Numbered from the stretch's first letter, positions 32,521 through 41,888 are shown. The stretch is 62,897 bases of DNA from Candidatus Moraniibacteriota bacterium (GCA_030592425.1 JAUVJK010000001.1:1-62897), one strand, 5' to 3'. The notes: a model not told the origin generated them from the sequence alone. Numbers and translations are program-made.

Positions 32521-33762
32521 TTATTTCTTTGTCATTTTACGACGGATAAATGCGGGAACATCCAATTCATCTTCTTCCAATTTCATTTTTCCAACGTCTT
32601 TTGATTGTGGACGTGGCGGCACTTTTTCTTCAATGATCATTGTACTAGGCTCCATTTGTTTTCGTGGAAAAGTCGCAGGTTCAAGTGGATCTGTTTCAAC
32701 AGGTTGCGGTGCTACAGGCTGCACTTCTGGCTTTTTTTCAGCAACGTCATTTGTACGATCAAGAGCAGTTCGTGTCAAAAGTTCTTCTGTTGTCTCTTGA
32801 ATACTTTCTGCATCAAATCCAGTTGCAACAACAGTGATCTGAATCTCTCCCTTACGGATCTGATCATCAACAACAGCACCAAAGATCACCTTCGCATTTG
32901 GATCAATTGACTCTGTAATAATCGTTGCTGCATCGTTGATCTCCATCATCGTAACATCTGTACTACCAGAAACATTAAAGAGAACACCTAGCGCACCATC
33001 AATTGAGATCTCCAAAAGTGGACTATTAATAGCGGCTTTCGCAGCTTCTGCTGCACGATCTTCACCAGATGACACACCAATTCCCATCAATGCTGATCCA
33101 GAATTTTTCATGATCGCACGTACATCGGCAAAGTCAACATTAACAATACCAGGTTTCGTGATCAGATCAGAGATCCCCTGTACACCCTGCCTAAGTACAT
33201 CATCAACAATACGGAAAGAATTCATCAAAGTTGTCTTACGATCAATAATCGAAAGAAGTTTATCATTTGGGATCGTGATCAATGTATCTACACGCTCCTG
33301 CAATGCAAGGAGACCTTCCTCAGCGATACTGCGACGTTGCATCCCCTCAAATGTAAATGGCTTCGTTACAACACCAACAGTCAATGCACCAAGTTCACGC
33401 GCTGCTTCTGCAACGATTGGCGCAGCGCCCGTTCCCGTTCCACCACCAAGTCCACAAGTTACAAAAACCATGTCAGACCCTTTTAATACCTCCGTGATCT
33501 CTTCACGATTTTCTTCTGCTGCTTGTCGTCCAACTTCGGGATTCATTCCTGCACCAAGACCTTTTGTTAAATTTTTTCCAATATGTACTTTTTCTGATGC
33601 AGCTGATTGATGAAGTGCTTGTGAATCCGTATTGATCGCAACAAATTCGACACCACGCACTTTTTGGTCGATCATGCGTGTAATTGCATTATTTCCTGAG
33701 CCTCCAACACCAACAACTTTAATACGTGCGAATGTTTCAATTTCTGGTTTCACTTCAGCCAT
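32521..33762 (-). CDS. ftsZ: Cell division GTPase FtsZ
   Basis: The tubulin-like protein that forms the division ring. 413 residues. KVVGVGGSGNNAITRMI and the tubulin signature GLGGGTGTGAAP are present, as is the synergy-loop region with DFADVRAIM. The linker of about 60 residues is Pro-rich, and the C-terminal peptide ELDVPAFIRRKMTKK would dock to FtsA. It is the last gene of the cluster from lepB to ftsZ and follows ftsA after a 159-base spacer with a possible promoter. Confidence 0.99.
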   Translation of the reverse strand: MAEVKPEIETFARIKVVGVGGSGNNAITRMIDQKVRGVEFVAINTDSQALHQSAASEKVHIGKNLTKGLGAGMNPEVGRQAAEENREEITEVLKGSDMVFVTCGLGGGTGTGAAPIVAEAARELGALTVGVVTKPFTFEGMQRRSIAEEGLLALQERVDTLITIPNDKLLSIIDRKTTLMNSFRIVDDVLRQGVQGISDLITKPGIVNVDFADVRAIMKNSGSALMGIGVSSGEDRAAEAAKAAINSPLLEISIDGALGVLFNVSGSTDVTMMEINDAATIITESIDPNAKVIFGAVVDDQIRKGEIQITVVATGFDAESIQETTEELLTRTALDRTNDVAEKKPEVQPVAPQPVETDPLEPATFPRKQMEPSTMIIEEKVPPRPQSKDVGKMKLEEDELDVPAFIRRKMTKK

Positions 33763-33877
33763 AAGATTGCTATGTTTTATGAGTCACACATTACTTAGAA
33801 AGATATTCTTTTGCAGTGATATTTTGTGCGAAACTCGTAATATTTTTTATTCAATGGTTATACTATTACGGTAGTGA

Positions 33878-33907
33878 ACTGTAACATGACATTTATCATT
33901 TCGTCAA
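33878..33907 (-). promoter_or_regulatory. Possible promoter between ftsA and ftsZ
   Basis: Minus strand: -35 TTGACG (33902-33907), 18-base spacer, -10 TACAGT (33878-33883). A TATAAC lies a further 20 bases downstream. Confidence 0.45.
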
Positions 33908-33921
33908 GTATCACATATCTT

Positions 33922-35172
33922 TTATGGTAAAAATTTCTCAAACCACGCACGCATTCTACGCACCATACCACCAGCGCCATCAACAGCGCCACCGATGATC
34001 CCTGACCCAAATCCATCAACTGTTTCTTGCTCCACACCCCAAAGCACAAGACCAACGACTGTTGCATATTCTGGACGATCAACATGATCCATAACACCAG
34101 TAATTTCTTGTGGTACACCAATTTGTGCTGGTAAGCCAAGTGCACGTTTTGCATATGGAACAATACCAGGTAATTCCGCACCACCACCTGTAATAACAGC
34201 CCCAGCTGGCAATAAACCATCTTTTCCGACAGAATGCAATTCTTTTTGTACTAATTCAAAAATTTCTCCTAATCGTGCTTCAATAATCTCAATAATATGT
34301 CGGTGTAAAACGGTTCCTTCTTCAGAAGAGTCAACTTGTGCCACATCGCTCTCATCACCTGCGCCAATGCCATCAAATGTCGCGCTACCATATTCGATTT
34401 TCACTTTTTCTGCAATATCAATCGTTGTACGTAAGCCAATTGCGACATCACTTGTAATATAGCCTGATCCAACAGGAAGCACTGCTGTATGTACAAGATT
34501 ACCTTCCTCAAAAACAGCAAGAGATGTTGTTGAGGCACCAATATCGATCATAACGACACCAAGCTCTTTTTGTTTTTTATCAAGAACAGAAGTTGCTGTA
34601 GCAAGTGGAGAAAGGATCATTTCATCAGCATCGAGTTGTGCCTTTTGCAAAACAGCAGAAATATTCTTTATATGGATTGATGGAACTTCCACAACAAGGG
34701 CATCAACTTCAAGTCGTACACCATTCATGCCGACAGGATCCTTAATGTCATTTTGATTATCGAGATTGTAAGTATTTGGAATGATATGAATCACCTCTTT
34801 GTTCGCAGGAACCGTAACAGCTTGAGCTGCAGCGATCACGCGGTCCACATCATCATCCGTCACCTCACCATCAGCACGACCGATCGCAACAACACCTTTT
34901 GATTCTTGTACACTGACATCTGCGCCACCAATACTCACATACACACTTTTTACCTGTATGCCAGACATTTCTTCTGCTTTATGAAGAGATTCATCGATTG
35001 CTTCAGCGACATCACTCACATCGGTAATTGCCCCACGTCGCAAACCACTCGATGAAACATCACCAACACCAATAATACGCACAGAATGTTCTTCTGGAAC
35101 AATTTCACCGATTACTGTACGCACTGCATGCGCACCAATGTCGATGCCAGTTACGTAATGTTGTTTAGCCAT
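33922..35172 (-). CDS. ftsA: Cell division actin-like protein FtsA
   Basis: Tethers FtsZ to the membrane. 416 residues. GIDIGAHAVRTVIGEI and VMIDIGASTTSLAVFEEGNL are the ATPase phosphate loops, GGGAELPGI is the adenosine motif, and the SHS2-type 1C domain lies between about 85 and 170. The C-terminal amphipathic helix (MVRRMRAWFEKFLP) is the membrane anchor. It overlaps dgkA by 8 bases and precedes ftsZ. Confidence 0.98.
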   Translation of the reverse strand: MAKQHYVTGIDIGAHAVRTVIGEIVPEEHSVRIIGVGDVSSSGLRRGAITDVSDVAEAIDESLHKAEEMSGIQVKSVYVSIGGADVSVQESKGVVAIGRADGEVTDDDVDRVIAAAQAVTVPANKEVIHIIPNTYNLDNQNDIKDPVGMNGVRLEVDALVVEVPSIHIKNISAVLQKAQLDADEMILSPLATATSVLDKKQKELGVVMIDIGASTTSLAVFEEGNLVHTAVLPVGSGYITSDVAIGLRTTIDIAEKVKIEYGSATFDGIGAGDESDVAQVDSSEEGTVLHRHIIEIIEARLGEIFELVQKELHSVGKDGLLPAGAVITGGGAELPGIVPYAKRALGLPAQIGVPQEITGVMDHVDRPEYATVVGLVLWGVEQETVDGFGSGIIGGAVDGAGGMVRRMRAWFEKFLP

Positions 35173-35548
35173 AAATTATTAATTTTATAAATTCAATGAG
35201 ATACGGTAAAAGGACGATCAGACCAATTGTTGCGGCTCCCATTGTAGAGAGAAGAACCGCTGATGCCATCAAATCTTTGATTACGCGCGCATATGGATGA
35301 ATACGTGGTTTTAGTATATCAACAATACGTTCTGTCGCCGTATTTACTAATTCCATTGCGAGGACCCATATGATCATGACAACAAGGATAACGACATGCC
35401 ATCCGTTAACACTTAATATGAACATCAGCACAACAACGAGAATTCCGATAAATACTTCTATGCGAAAATTTCGTTCGTGTCGAAATGCATAACGGACACC
35501 ACGCAATGCTGCTTTCATACTTTTGCGGAAACTATTCATAGATCGCAT
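35165..35548 (-). CDS. dgkA: Diacylglycerol/undecaprenol kinase family protein
   Basis: 127 residues with three hydrophobic helices. The active-site helix MELVNTATERIVD and the basic N-terminal helix with ALRGVRYAFRHERNFRIE are typical. In Gram-positive-like bacteria this family phosphorylates undecaprenol, recycling the lipid carrier of cell-wall synthesis, which fits uppP in this window. The gene overlaps ybeY and ftsA slightly; the start may be the ATG at 35548 or three codons later. Confidence 0.93.
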   Translation of the reverse strand: MRSMNSFRKSMKAALRGVRYAFRHERNFRIEVFIGILVVVLMFILSVNGWHVVILVVMIIWVLAMELVNTATERIVDILKPRIHPYARVIKDLMASAVLLSTMGAATIGLIVLLPYLIEFIKLIIYG

Positions 35549-36002
35549 ACTTTATGATCATGTTCTTACTAACACTATCTTGTAGAGTGAACATTTCCTC
35601 CCCATGTTCATAGCCCATCAAATGTAAGATGCCATGAGATACAATAAAAGAAAGTTCATGAAGGAAATGAACATTACCAATTATAGCAGACTCTTTAATA
35701 AAGTCATAACAGACGATCAATTCTCCAAGGAAAATATCTTTTCCTTCATGCTCTTTTACTGCACCACGTCGATCAAATTCGCCAATCGAAAGAATATCTG
35801 TCACGACATCTTTATGGCGCAATGATTTATTTAACTTTTGTATTGCATCTTTGTCAATAACAGAAAAACTCACTGTGATTTGTGTTGCAGGATCGAGATC
35901 TGGTTGTGCAAGAGAAATTGTTTGCATAATAACATCAGCAAGAAGCACCTCGTGATCGTCGAGGTGCTTCGTGTGGTTTTCATACTCCAGTTCAATGGAC
36001 AT
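35532..36002 (-). CDS. ybeY: Endoribonuclease YbeY
   Basis: Metal-dependent RNase of 16S rRNA maturation and ribosome quality control. 156 residues. The zinc-site motif HGILHLMGYEHG is intact, and LRHKDVVTDILSIGEF is the conserved substrate-side segment. It lies between the YqeY-like gene and dgkA, a common order. Confidence 0.96.
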   Translation of the reverse strand: MSIELEYENHTKHLDDHEVLLADVIMQTISLAQPDLDPATQITVSFSVIDKDAIQKLNKSLRHKDVVTDILSIGEFDRRGAVKEHEGKDIFLGELIVCYDFIKESAIIGNVHFLHELSFIVSHGILHLMGYEHGEEMFTLQDSVSKNMIIKYAIYE

Positions 36003-36008
36003 AATATT

Positions 36009-36461
36009 CTATGAAAGTATTTCTAAAACAATTCGTCGAACATCATTACCATCAGCATTGCCGCTCAGCTCTTTCATTGACATTCCCATTATTTTCCCCA
36101 TATCAGATTGCGATGATGCACCACTATCCGCGATTGCTTTCTCAACAATGATGCGTATTTCTTCATCACTTGCCTCTGCCGGCAGATACGTAGCAAGAAT
36201 CTCAATCTCTTGATTTTCCTTTTGTGCAAGATCATCTCGTCCACCATCAGTAAATTGTGCTGCACTATCCTTACGTTGCTTTACAAGACGCTTGATGACA
36301 ACAATACTTTCTTCATCTGTAAATTCAGTAATAGCTTTCTTTTGCTCGATCGCCTCATTTTTCATCACACTTTCACACATGCGTAAAACATCACGGCGCA
36401 AGTGATCACCATTTTTCATTGCAACGATAAGATCCACGTGAATTTGTTCATGCAATTTCAT
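36009..36461 (-). CDS. GatB/YqeY domain protein
   Basis: 150 residues with the YqeY fold related to the tail of GatB. SVMKNEAIEQKK, VVIKRLVKQRKDSAAQF, EIEILATYLPAEASDEEI and DMGKIMGMSMKEL are typical. Presumed tRNA-linked function; the gene commonly sits next to rpsU, as here (26 bases). Confidence 0.93.
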   Translation of the reverse strand: MKLHEQIHVDLIVAMKNGDHLRRDVLRMCESVMKNEAIEQKKAITEFTDEESIVVIKRLVKQRKDSAAQFTDGGRDDLAQKENQEIEILATYLPAEASDEEIRIIVEKAIADSGASSQSDMGKIMGMSMKELSGNADGNDVRRIVLEILS

Positions 36462-36487
36462 ACTTTTTGTCTAGAAATAATTTACTT

Positions 36488-36751
36488 TTATTGTTGCCCT
36501 TGCTTGATCTTCTTCTTTAATTCGCGAAGTGTTTCATCATCAAAACGGCCCATTTTCTTAAGCTTACCAATTTCTTTACGAATCTTGTTTTTATATAAAG
36601 CTTCATCGCGACGCTCTATTTTACTCTTATCGCCTTTACGAAAACGACTACGACGCACCTCCATTAGTGTTCCGCTTTGTTGCACGCGACGCGTAAAACG
36701 TTTGATCAGATTCTCTGATGTTTCGCGATCTTTTTTCTGTACTTGTATCAT
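36488..36751 (-). CDS. rpsU: 30S ribosomal protein S21
   Basis: A small basic protein near the anti-Shine-Dalgarno end of 16S rRNA. 87 residues, longer than the usual 58-71. RSRFRKGDKSKIERRDEAL and the early ENLIKRFTRRV fit the family. It carries the strongest Shine-Dalgarno site of any ribosomal gene in the window (AAAGGAGGC at 36758-36766). Confidence 0.93.
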   Translation of the reverse strand: MIQVQKKDRETSENLIKRFTRRVQQSGTLMEVRRSRFRKGDKSKIERRDEALYKNKIRKEIGKLKKMGRFDDETLRELKKKIKQGQQ

Positions 36752-36757
36752 AATGTA

Positions 36758-36766
36758 GCCTCCTTT
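36758..36766 (-). promoter_or_regulatory. Strong Shine-Dalgarno site of rpsU
   Basis: Minus strand AAAGGAGGC, six bases before the rpsU ATG. It stands out because nearly all other ribosomal protein genes here have no recognisable site. Confidence 0.75.
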
Positions 36767-36865
36767 CTAAAAATATGTCCGAATTACATTATACGTGTAC
36801 CACGGACTAAAAAATGATCATTATGCTTTTCTGAAATAGCAAGAATACTCATTTTTCAGTTTGTA

Positions 36866-37216
36866 CTACACAGGATGGATATTTTCTGTCAGTGGTGCGC
36901 CACCAATGAGATGGAGATGTATATGTTGCACCTCTTGTCCACCATCATCGCCTGTACGGATGAGTAGTTTATAACCACTCTGCGCAATATCTTGTTCTTG
37001 TGCAAGTTTCTTCGCAACAACGATCAGTGCGCCCATCACATCTCCCTGCGAATCCGTGACATCATTCAAGGATGCAATATGCTCCTTTGGAATTACAAGA
37101 ATATGCACTGGTGCCAAAGGATGTGTATCCGTAAATGCGATTACAAGATCATCCTTATATAAGATCTCCGCAGAGATATCACCATTGATAATTTTACAAA
37201 AAAGACAATCCTTCAT
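36866..37216 (-). CDS. HIT-family nucleotide hydrolase
   Basis: 116 residues, histidine-triad superfamily (HinT-like). MKDCLFCKIINGDISAEIL and HPLAPVHILVIPKEHIASLND are typical, and the catalytic triad is in EVQHIHLHLIGG. HinT-type enzymes cleave nucleoside phosphoramidates and aminoacyl-adenylates, which fits a position next to hisS. The zinc-type Cys pair of some members is reduced to CLFC. Confidence 0.95.
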   Translation of the reverse strand: MKDCLFCKIINGDISAEILYKDDLVIAFTDTHPLAPVHILVIPKEHIASLNDVTDSQGDVMGALIVVAKKLAQEQDIAQSGYKLLIRTGDDGGQEVQHIHLHLIGGAPLTENIHPV

Positions 37217-37221
37217 AACTT

Positions 37222-38730
37222 CTATTTACGACGTGAGACCTTCACTGTTGCATTTAACCCCCTCTTTATAAGTTTGATAACCTTCTCTACAGCAATTGTC
37301 TCTTGTGTTCCGTTCATCATGTTCTTTACGATTACTGTACCATCCAATGCCTCCTTTTGTCCAATGATAAGCGTAATATCAACACCTAGCTTGTTTGCGT
37401 GACGCATCTGAGCCTTCAAAGCACCCCGACCAAAGCTCTCTGCAACAAGAATGCCATTTTTTTCCAATTCAGAAAAAAGGCAAAGACTTTTTTTCTTTCC
37501 TAGGTCACCAAGTTGTGCCAAATAAACACGTGGCTTTGGTGGCGTATATTCACGTGCTTTTACACGTTTCATCTCGATCACGAGACGATCCAAACCAATC
37601 CCAAAACCAATTGCTGGCGTTCGTTCGCCACCCAATGTCTCGATTAAGCCATCATAACGACCACCACCACCGAGAGAATGCCTTTTGCTTCCTTCTTCAC
37701 CAGACCAGATCTCAAAGACTGTGCGCGTATAATAATCAAAGCCTCGTACAAGTCGCGGGTTAATTACATATGGCAAATCCAATTCATCTAAATATTCTAA
37801 AAGATTTTTGAAATGTGTCCGTGATTCAGTATCAAGGTGATCAATCGATTGTGGCGCGCTTCCAGAGACTTGTGCACATTTATCTTCTTTACAATCCAAA
37901 ATACGCATTGGATTTGTTGTTAGTCGTGTACGACACGTCTGACACAATTTTCTTTTTTTCGATGTTAAATATGCTGTCAAAAGATTGACATATTCTTTGC
38001 GACATTCTGGTGTTCCAATGGAATTCACTTGAAACTGAATTTTTTTGAGACCAAGACCTGTAACAATACGATACGCTAGTTGAATGATCTGCGCATCAAG
38101 AATCGGGTCCTCTTCACCAAGAATGTCAAAATTCGCTTGCCAGTGCTCGCGATAACGACCTTCTTGCGGTCGATCGTAACGATAGAGCTGCCCTGTTGTA
38201 AAAAGTTTGATTGGCTTCGGCAATACATTCATACCATGTTGAATATATGCACGACCAACACTTGCTGTAAATTCTGGACGCAATGCAACATTATCATGAC
38301 CTTTCGTTTTGAATGTGTACATTTCCTTATCAACAATATCTGTCCCCTTCCCAATTGGACGCTCAAAAAGGTTCTGAAATTCAACAACTGGTGTGTCAAT
38401 CCGTTGAAAACCATATTCATTCTGTGCACGATCAAGAATACGACGAATCTGCTGCCAGTATGATTGTTCCCCTGGTAAAATGTCTCGCATTCCTCGCACC
38501 GTCTGTAAGATGAGCTCTTGTTCCATCTTTACTTCCTTTGGCGTTTCATTCTTTTTTTCAGCAGTAACCACATTCTTTTGTTGTAGCTTCTGCGCAGATT
38601 TTTTCTTTGTAGACTTTTTTACAATTTTCTTTTTATTTATTTTTTTTACAGGCTTTTTCTTCTTCGTCACAACTTTCTTTTTTGTAGCTCTCTTTGTAGC
38701 CACTTTCTTCCGTGATGTTTTCTTTACCAT
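37222..38730 (-). CDS. hisS: Histidyl-tRNA synthetase with lysine-rich N-terminal extension
   Basis: A class II synthetase that charges tRNA-His. Catalytic motifs: LQTVRGMRDILPGEQSYW, FERPIGKGTDIVDKEMYTF, RPEFTASVGRAYI, RYDRPQEGRYREHWQANFDI (motif 2), LVRGFDYYTRTVFEIW and GGGRYDGLIETLGG (motif 3). The first about 68 residues are almost only Lys, Thr and Val. A second start (MEQELILQTVRG) with GGAAG upstream begins at the canonical N-terminus, so both forms may be made. Confidence 0.95.
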   Translation of the reverse strand: MVKKTSRKKVATKRATKKKVVTKKKKPVKKINKKKIVKKSTKKKSAQKLQQKNVVTAEKKNETPKEVKMEQELILQTVRGMRDILPGEQSYWQQIRRILDRAQNEYGFQRIDTPVVEFQNLFERPIGKGTDIVDKEMYTFKTKGHDNVALRPEFTASVGRAYIQHGMNVLPKPIKLFTTGQLYRYDRPQEGRYREHWQANFDILGEEDPILDAQIIQLAYRIVTGLGLKKIQFQVNSIGTPECRKEYVNLLTAYLTSKKRKLCQTCRTRLTTNPMRILDCKEDKCAQVSGSAPQSIDHLDTESRTHFKNLLEYLDELDLPYVINPRLVRGFDYYTRTVFEIWSGEEGSKRHSLGGGGRYDGLIETLGGERTPAIGFGIGLDRLVIEMKRVKAREYTPPKPRVYLAQLGDLGKKKSLCLFSELEKNGILVAESFGRGALKAQMRHANKLGVDITLIIGQKEALDGTVIVKNMMNGTQETIAVEKVIKLIKRGLNATVKVSRRK

Positions 38731-38771
38731 AGCAATGATCTTAAAAAATAAAAATGTCTGTCATGATTAAC

Positions 38772-39548
38772 TTAGTAGAGTTGTATTTTTGTTACTGGCC
38801 ACGCACGAACAGCAACAGTACCAATAACCTTATCTTTATGTAATGGGCCCCATGAACGAGAATCGTTACTCGCACCTCGATTATCACCCAAGACATAATA
38901 TTCATCATTTTCCAATGTTACTGTGGGACAGGATTCATTGCCACCACAAAATGTTCGTCGCTCTGGTGGCAAATAAACTGACTCATCCATATAAGATCCT
39001 TCTGGTTGATCTTCGTTACTTACCTTCACCTTTCCATCTTCAATTGTTACAGATTCGCCAGGAAGCCCAATCACACGTTTAATATAAAATTCCTTTGAAT
39101 TTCCCGGGGCACGAAAAACAACCGCTGTCCCTCGCTCGATCTCTTTCCATGGCTCCGTTACAAAAAAGGGTTTTTCTGATGGCCCAATTACTGTCCTTTT
39201 ATAACCAGCCTCATTAACGATCAAATACTGTGCATTCTCAAAATTTGGCAACATGCTATTACCCTGGACAAAAAATGGTTGAAAAATAAAAAGACGAATT
39301 GGCACAATAATAATAAGTGCTAATGCAAAGATCTTCACAATTTCCACAATAAAATTCTTGACCGTTGCCTCACCCTCATTGTCAGAATTCGCTTTTGTTG
39401 TTTGTGATTTATTTTCTGAAGAGACCGAACCATCGACATTTAGGAATGATGAATTTGGTTCGTTCTTTTTTTTCTTTCCCGAACGCTCCGCTTGGATTCG
39501 CTTTGCTACATCTTCATCAGATTTGTTGAAAAATGGATTTTTTACCAT
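38772..39548 (-). CDS. lepB: Signal peptidase I
   Basis: Cleaves signal peptides outside the membrane. 258 residues: a charged cytosolic N-terminus of about 65 residues, one helix (66-90), then the catalytic domain. Ser98 (QGNSMLP) and Lys157 (YIKRVIGLPGE) form the dyad, and VLGDNRGASNDSRSWG is box E. First gene of the cluster running to ftsZ, with a consensus promoter. Confidence 0.97.
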   Translation of the reverse strand: MVKNPFFNKSDEDVAKRIQAERSGKKKKNEPNSSFLNVDGSVSSENKSQTTKANSDNEGEATVKNFIVEIVKIFALALIIIVPIRLFIFQPFFVQGNSMLPNFENAQYLIVNEAGYKRTVIGPSEKPFFVTEPWKEIERGTAVVFRAPGNSKEFYIKRVIGLPGESVTIEDGKVKVSNEDQPEGSYMDESVYLPPERRTFCGGNESCPTVTLENDEYYVLGDNRGASNDSRSWGPLHKDKVIGTVAVRAWPVTKIQLY

Positions 39549-39579
39549 GAATACGGTATTTATTTAAGTAAACATAGGC

Positions 39580-39608
39580 ATTATAGCACGAAAATACCCA
39601 CTATGCAA
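39580..39608 (-). promoter_or_regulatory. Promoter of lepB
   Basis: Minus strand: -35 TTGCAT (39603-39608), 17-base spacer, perfect -10 TATAAT (39580-39585). Confidence 0.8.
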
Positions 39609-39662
39609 GACCTCTTAACGAATATTTCTTAAAGCCTTCATATCCTCTTTACTCACACAATA

Positions 39663-39671
39663 TGGTACAAT
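39663..39671 (+). promoter_or_regulatory. Extended -10 promoter of the LCP gene
   Basis: TGGTACAAT, a TGn extension with -10 TACAAT at 39666-39671, 22 bases before the ATG; no clear -35. It is divergent from the lepB promoter. Confidence 0.55.
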
Positions 39672-39693
39672 ACTCTCATAAAAGCAAAAGACT

Positions 39694-41289
39694 ATGGATA
39701 TCAAACGACCACACAATAAAAAGAAGGCTACAACGGGTAAGTATAACTTACGCCAGCCGAAACAGACAATCTCCCACGCCTATGAAGAGTCTATCAATAC
39801 ACCAGCAGTTGTACCGATTAAGGAGATCAAGCAACACAAAAGTATCTGGAGCTATCTTAAAAAGATACTCTTTTATTGTTTCATCCTCCTCCTTGTTACA
39901 CTTATCAGTGTCCTTCTCTATTTTACGTGGAAAACATTTTCCACACATTATCGAACAACACATGACGAAACGATTCTTCCAGCCGAACAAGATCGCCCAT
40001 TCGATGTTCCCTTTGAAGAATTTGCAATTGAATCCTCCACACTTGAAGAATACGATCGCATCAACATTCTTCTTCTCGGAAAAGCAAGCGAAGATTATCC
40101 TGGTACAGATCTGACAGATACAATCATGATCGCAAGTATCGACACTGTTGAAAAGAAAATTGCACTCTTTTCCCTACCACGAGATCTCTACGTCAATATT
40201 CCTAATACTGACTACTACACACGCATCAACTCTGTTTATCAATATGGCCTCTCAAATGAAAAAGGTGTTGAGCCACTCAAAGAAACAATTGAGGATATTA
40301 CTGGTCAAAAAATTCATTTCTATATCATCGCAGATTTTAATGGCTTCATTGATATTGTTGATTCTCTGAGTGGTATCAATGTCGATGTGCTCCGCGATGT
40401 TAAAGACACACGCTACCCTGGACCAAATCGGAGCTATCAAACATTCGAAATTGAAAAAGGCCTCCAAATTATGAGTGGAGAAACAGCTCTGAAATATGTA
40501 CGTTACCGCCATGGAGATCCAGAAGGTGATTTCGGACGCGCAAAACGCCAGCAGCAGGTACTTCAAGCATTGAAAAATCGTGCATTCTCTCTCAAAACGA
40601 TCTTCAATCCCTTTGCAATGAACGCACTTCTCACGTCCCTTGGTGATCATATCCGTACAGATATTTCAGCAACAGATATGACACACTTTGTAGCACTTAT
40701 CAAAAAACTTGATACACAAAATATTACAACTGTTGTCATCGATGCATGGAAGCCAGATAGTCTTCTACGTGTGATGCATGTGCAACATGGACCAATTCGC
40801 GCATTTGGGCTTATGCCGCGTACAGGCTCTTATACAGAAATTCGTGACCTCGCAGAAAATGTTTTTGACGTCGACAAGATCAAAAAACGGAGAGAAAAAG
40901 TTATCGCAGAAGATGCGAAAATTATTATTATCAATCAAAGTGATGTACCAGCACTAACAGCACGCACGCAGAAACTTCTTACAAAAGATCTCGGACTCAC
41001 AAACGTATCAGTCGCAACATCAGAGTTGTTAGGTATCGAAAATGAGACATTGATAATTGACTATAGCGATGGCAAAAAAGTATTTACAGCCGATGAAATC
41101 ATGCGCCAATTAGAAACAAAGCGTGAAGATCATAACGTCTATGCTGACAGCATTGAAAAAGAAGCGGATATTATTATCGTCATCGGAAGTGATCTCGAAG
41201 AGCAAATTCTCTATGAAGAAGCAACTGTCGATGATCTTAATGGAGCATCTGGCAATCAGCAGTATTTAGAAGTGATCAAAAAAAAATAA
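39694..41289 (+). CDS. LytR-CpsA-Psr (LCP) family cell-wall ligase
   Basis: 531 residues: a basic cytosolic N-terminus, one helix (about 55-78), an LCP domain (about 105-330) and a LytR_C domain (about 395-475, KIIIINQSDVPALTARTQKL). LCP landmarks are TDLTDTIMIASID, FSLPRDLYVNIPN, RINSVYQYG, ALKYVRYRHGDPEGDFGRAKRQQ. Family members attach glycopolymers to peptidoglycan from undecaprenyl carriers; the carrier genes uppP and dgkA are in this window. Confidence 0.93.
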   Translation: MDIKRPHNKKKATTGKYNLRQPKQTISHAYEESINTPAVVPIKEIKQHKSIWSYLKKILFYCFILLLVTLISVLLYFTWKTFSTHYRTTHDETILPAEQDRPFDVPFEEFAIESSTLEEYDRINILLLGKASEDYPGTDLTDTIMIASIDTVEKKIALFSLPRDLYVNIPNTDYYTRINSVYQYGLSNEKGVEPLKETIEDITGQKIHFYIIADFNGFIDIVDSLSGINVDVLRDVKDTRYPGPNRSYQTFEIEKGLQIMSGETALKYVRYRHGDPEGDFGRAKRQQQVLQALKNRAFSLKTIFNPFAMNALLTSLGDHIRTDISATDMTHFVALIKKLDTQNITTVVIDAWKPDSLLRVMHVQHGPIRAFGLMPRTGSYTEIRDLAENVFDVDKIKKRREKVIAEDAKIIIINQSDVPALTARTQKLLTKDLGLTNVSVATSELLGIENETLIIDYSDGKKVFTADEIMRQLETKREDHNVYADSIEKEADIIIVIGSDLEEQILYEEATVDDLNGASGNQQYLEVIKKK

Positions 41290-41351
41290 CAACAGGCAAT
41301 TACTAATAGACTATTTTACGCCATTTCATTTTATGATTTAATAATAACTCT

Positions 41352-41888
41352 ATGAAAATCTACATCGGACTCGGAAATCCAGGCACACAATATATCTACA
41401 CACGACACAACGCAGGATTTCTTGCCGTTGATCATTTACGTAAACAGTATGATCTCTCTCCCTTTCGCTATGACAAAAAATACAATGCAGAAGTTACCGA
41501 AGGTATGATCAATAATGAAAAAGTACTTCTTATAAAACCACAAACATTTATGAATAGTTCAGGTACTTGCGTTCGTGCACTGATGGATTATTATAAATTA
41601 TCACCAGAAGATCTTATCGTTCTCCATGATGAGCTTGATCTCCCCTTTGGCACGATCAAAATCTCCGATGATTCTCGTGCAGCTGGTCATAATGGCGTTC
41701 AAAATATCATTGACCACCTCGAAACACAAACTTTCCGACGCATCCGTATCGGCGTCGATGCTCGAGATGAGATAATGCGTAAAAACATCAGTGGTCGCGA
41801 TTACGTTCTCCAGAAATTCTCTGTTAAAGAATTAGAAGATCTCCCACCTCTTTTTGAAAAGATCATAGAAAATACAAAAAAACTGTAG
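41352..41888 (+). CDS. pth: Peptidyl-tRNA hydrolase
   Basis: Releases peptides from prematurely dropped peptidyl-tRNA. 178 residues. IGLGNPGTQYIYTRHNAGF holds N9 and the catalytic H19; KPQTFMNSSG and LHDELDLPFG supply the other conserved Asn and Asp. Followed by a strong terminator. Confidence 0.97.
   Translation: MKIYIGLGNPGTQYIYTRHNAGFLAVDHLRKQYDLSPFRYDKKYNAEVTEGMINNEKVLLIKPQTFMNSSGTCVRALMDYYKLSPEDLIVLHDELDLPFGTIKISDDSRAAGHNGVQNIIDHLETQTFRRIRIGVDARDEIMRKNISGRDYVLQKFSVKELEDLPPLFEKIIENTKKL

Noticed and set aside
32936..33610. 224-codon open frame antisense to ftsZ
   Set aside because: Ser/Arg/Thr/Pro-rich shadow of a conserved gene.
37222..37225. Frameshift between HIT and hisS
   Set aside because: Both proteins have complete C- and N-terminal motifs; the short spacing is normal operon packing.
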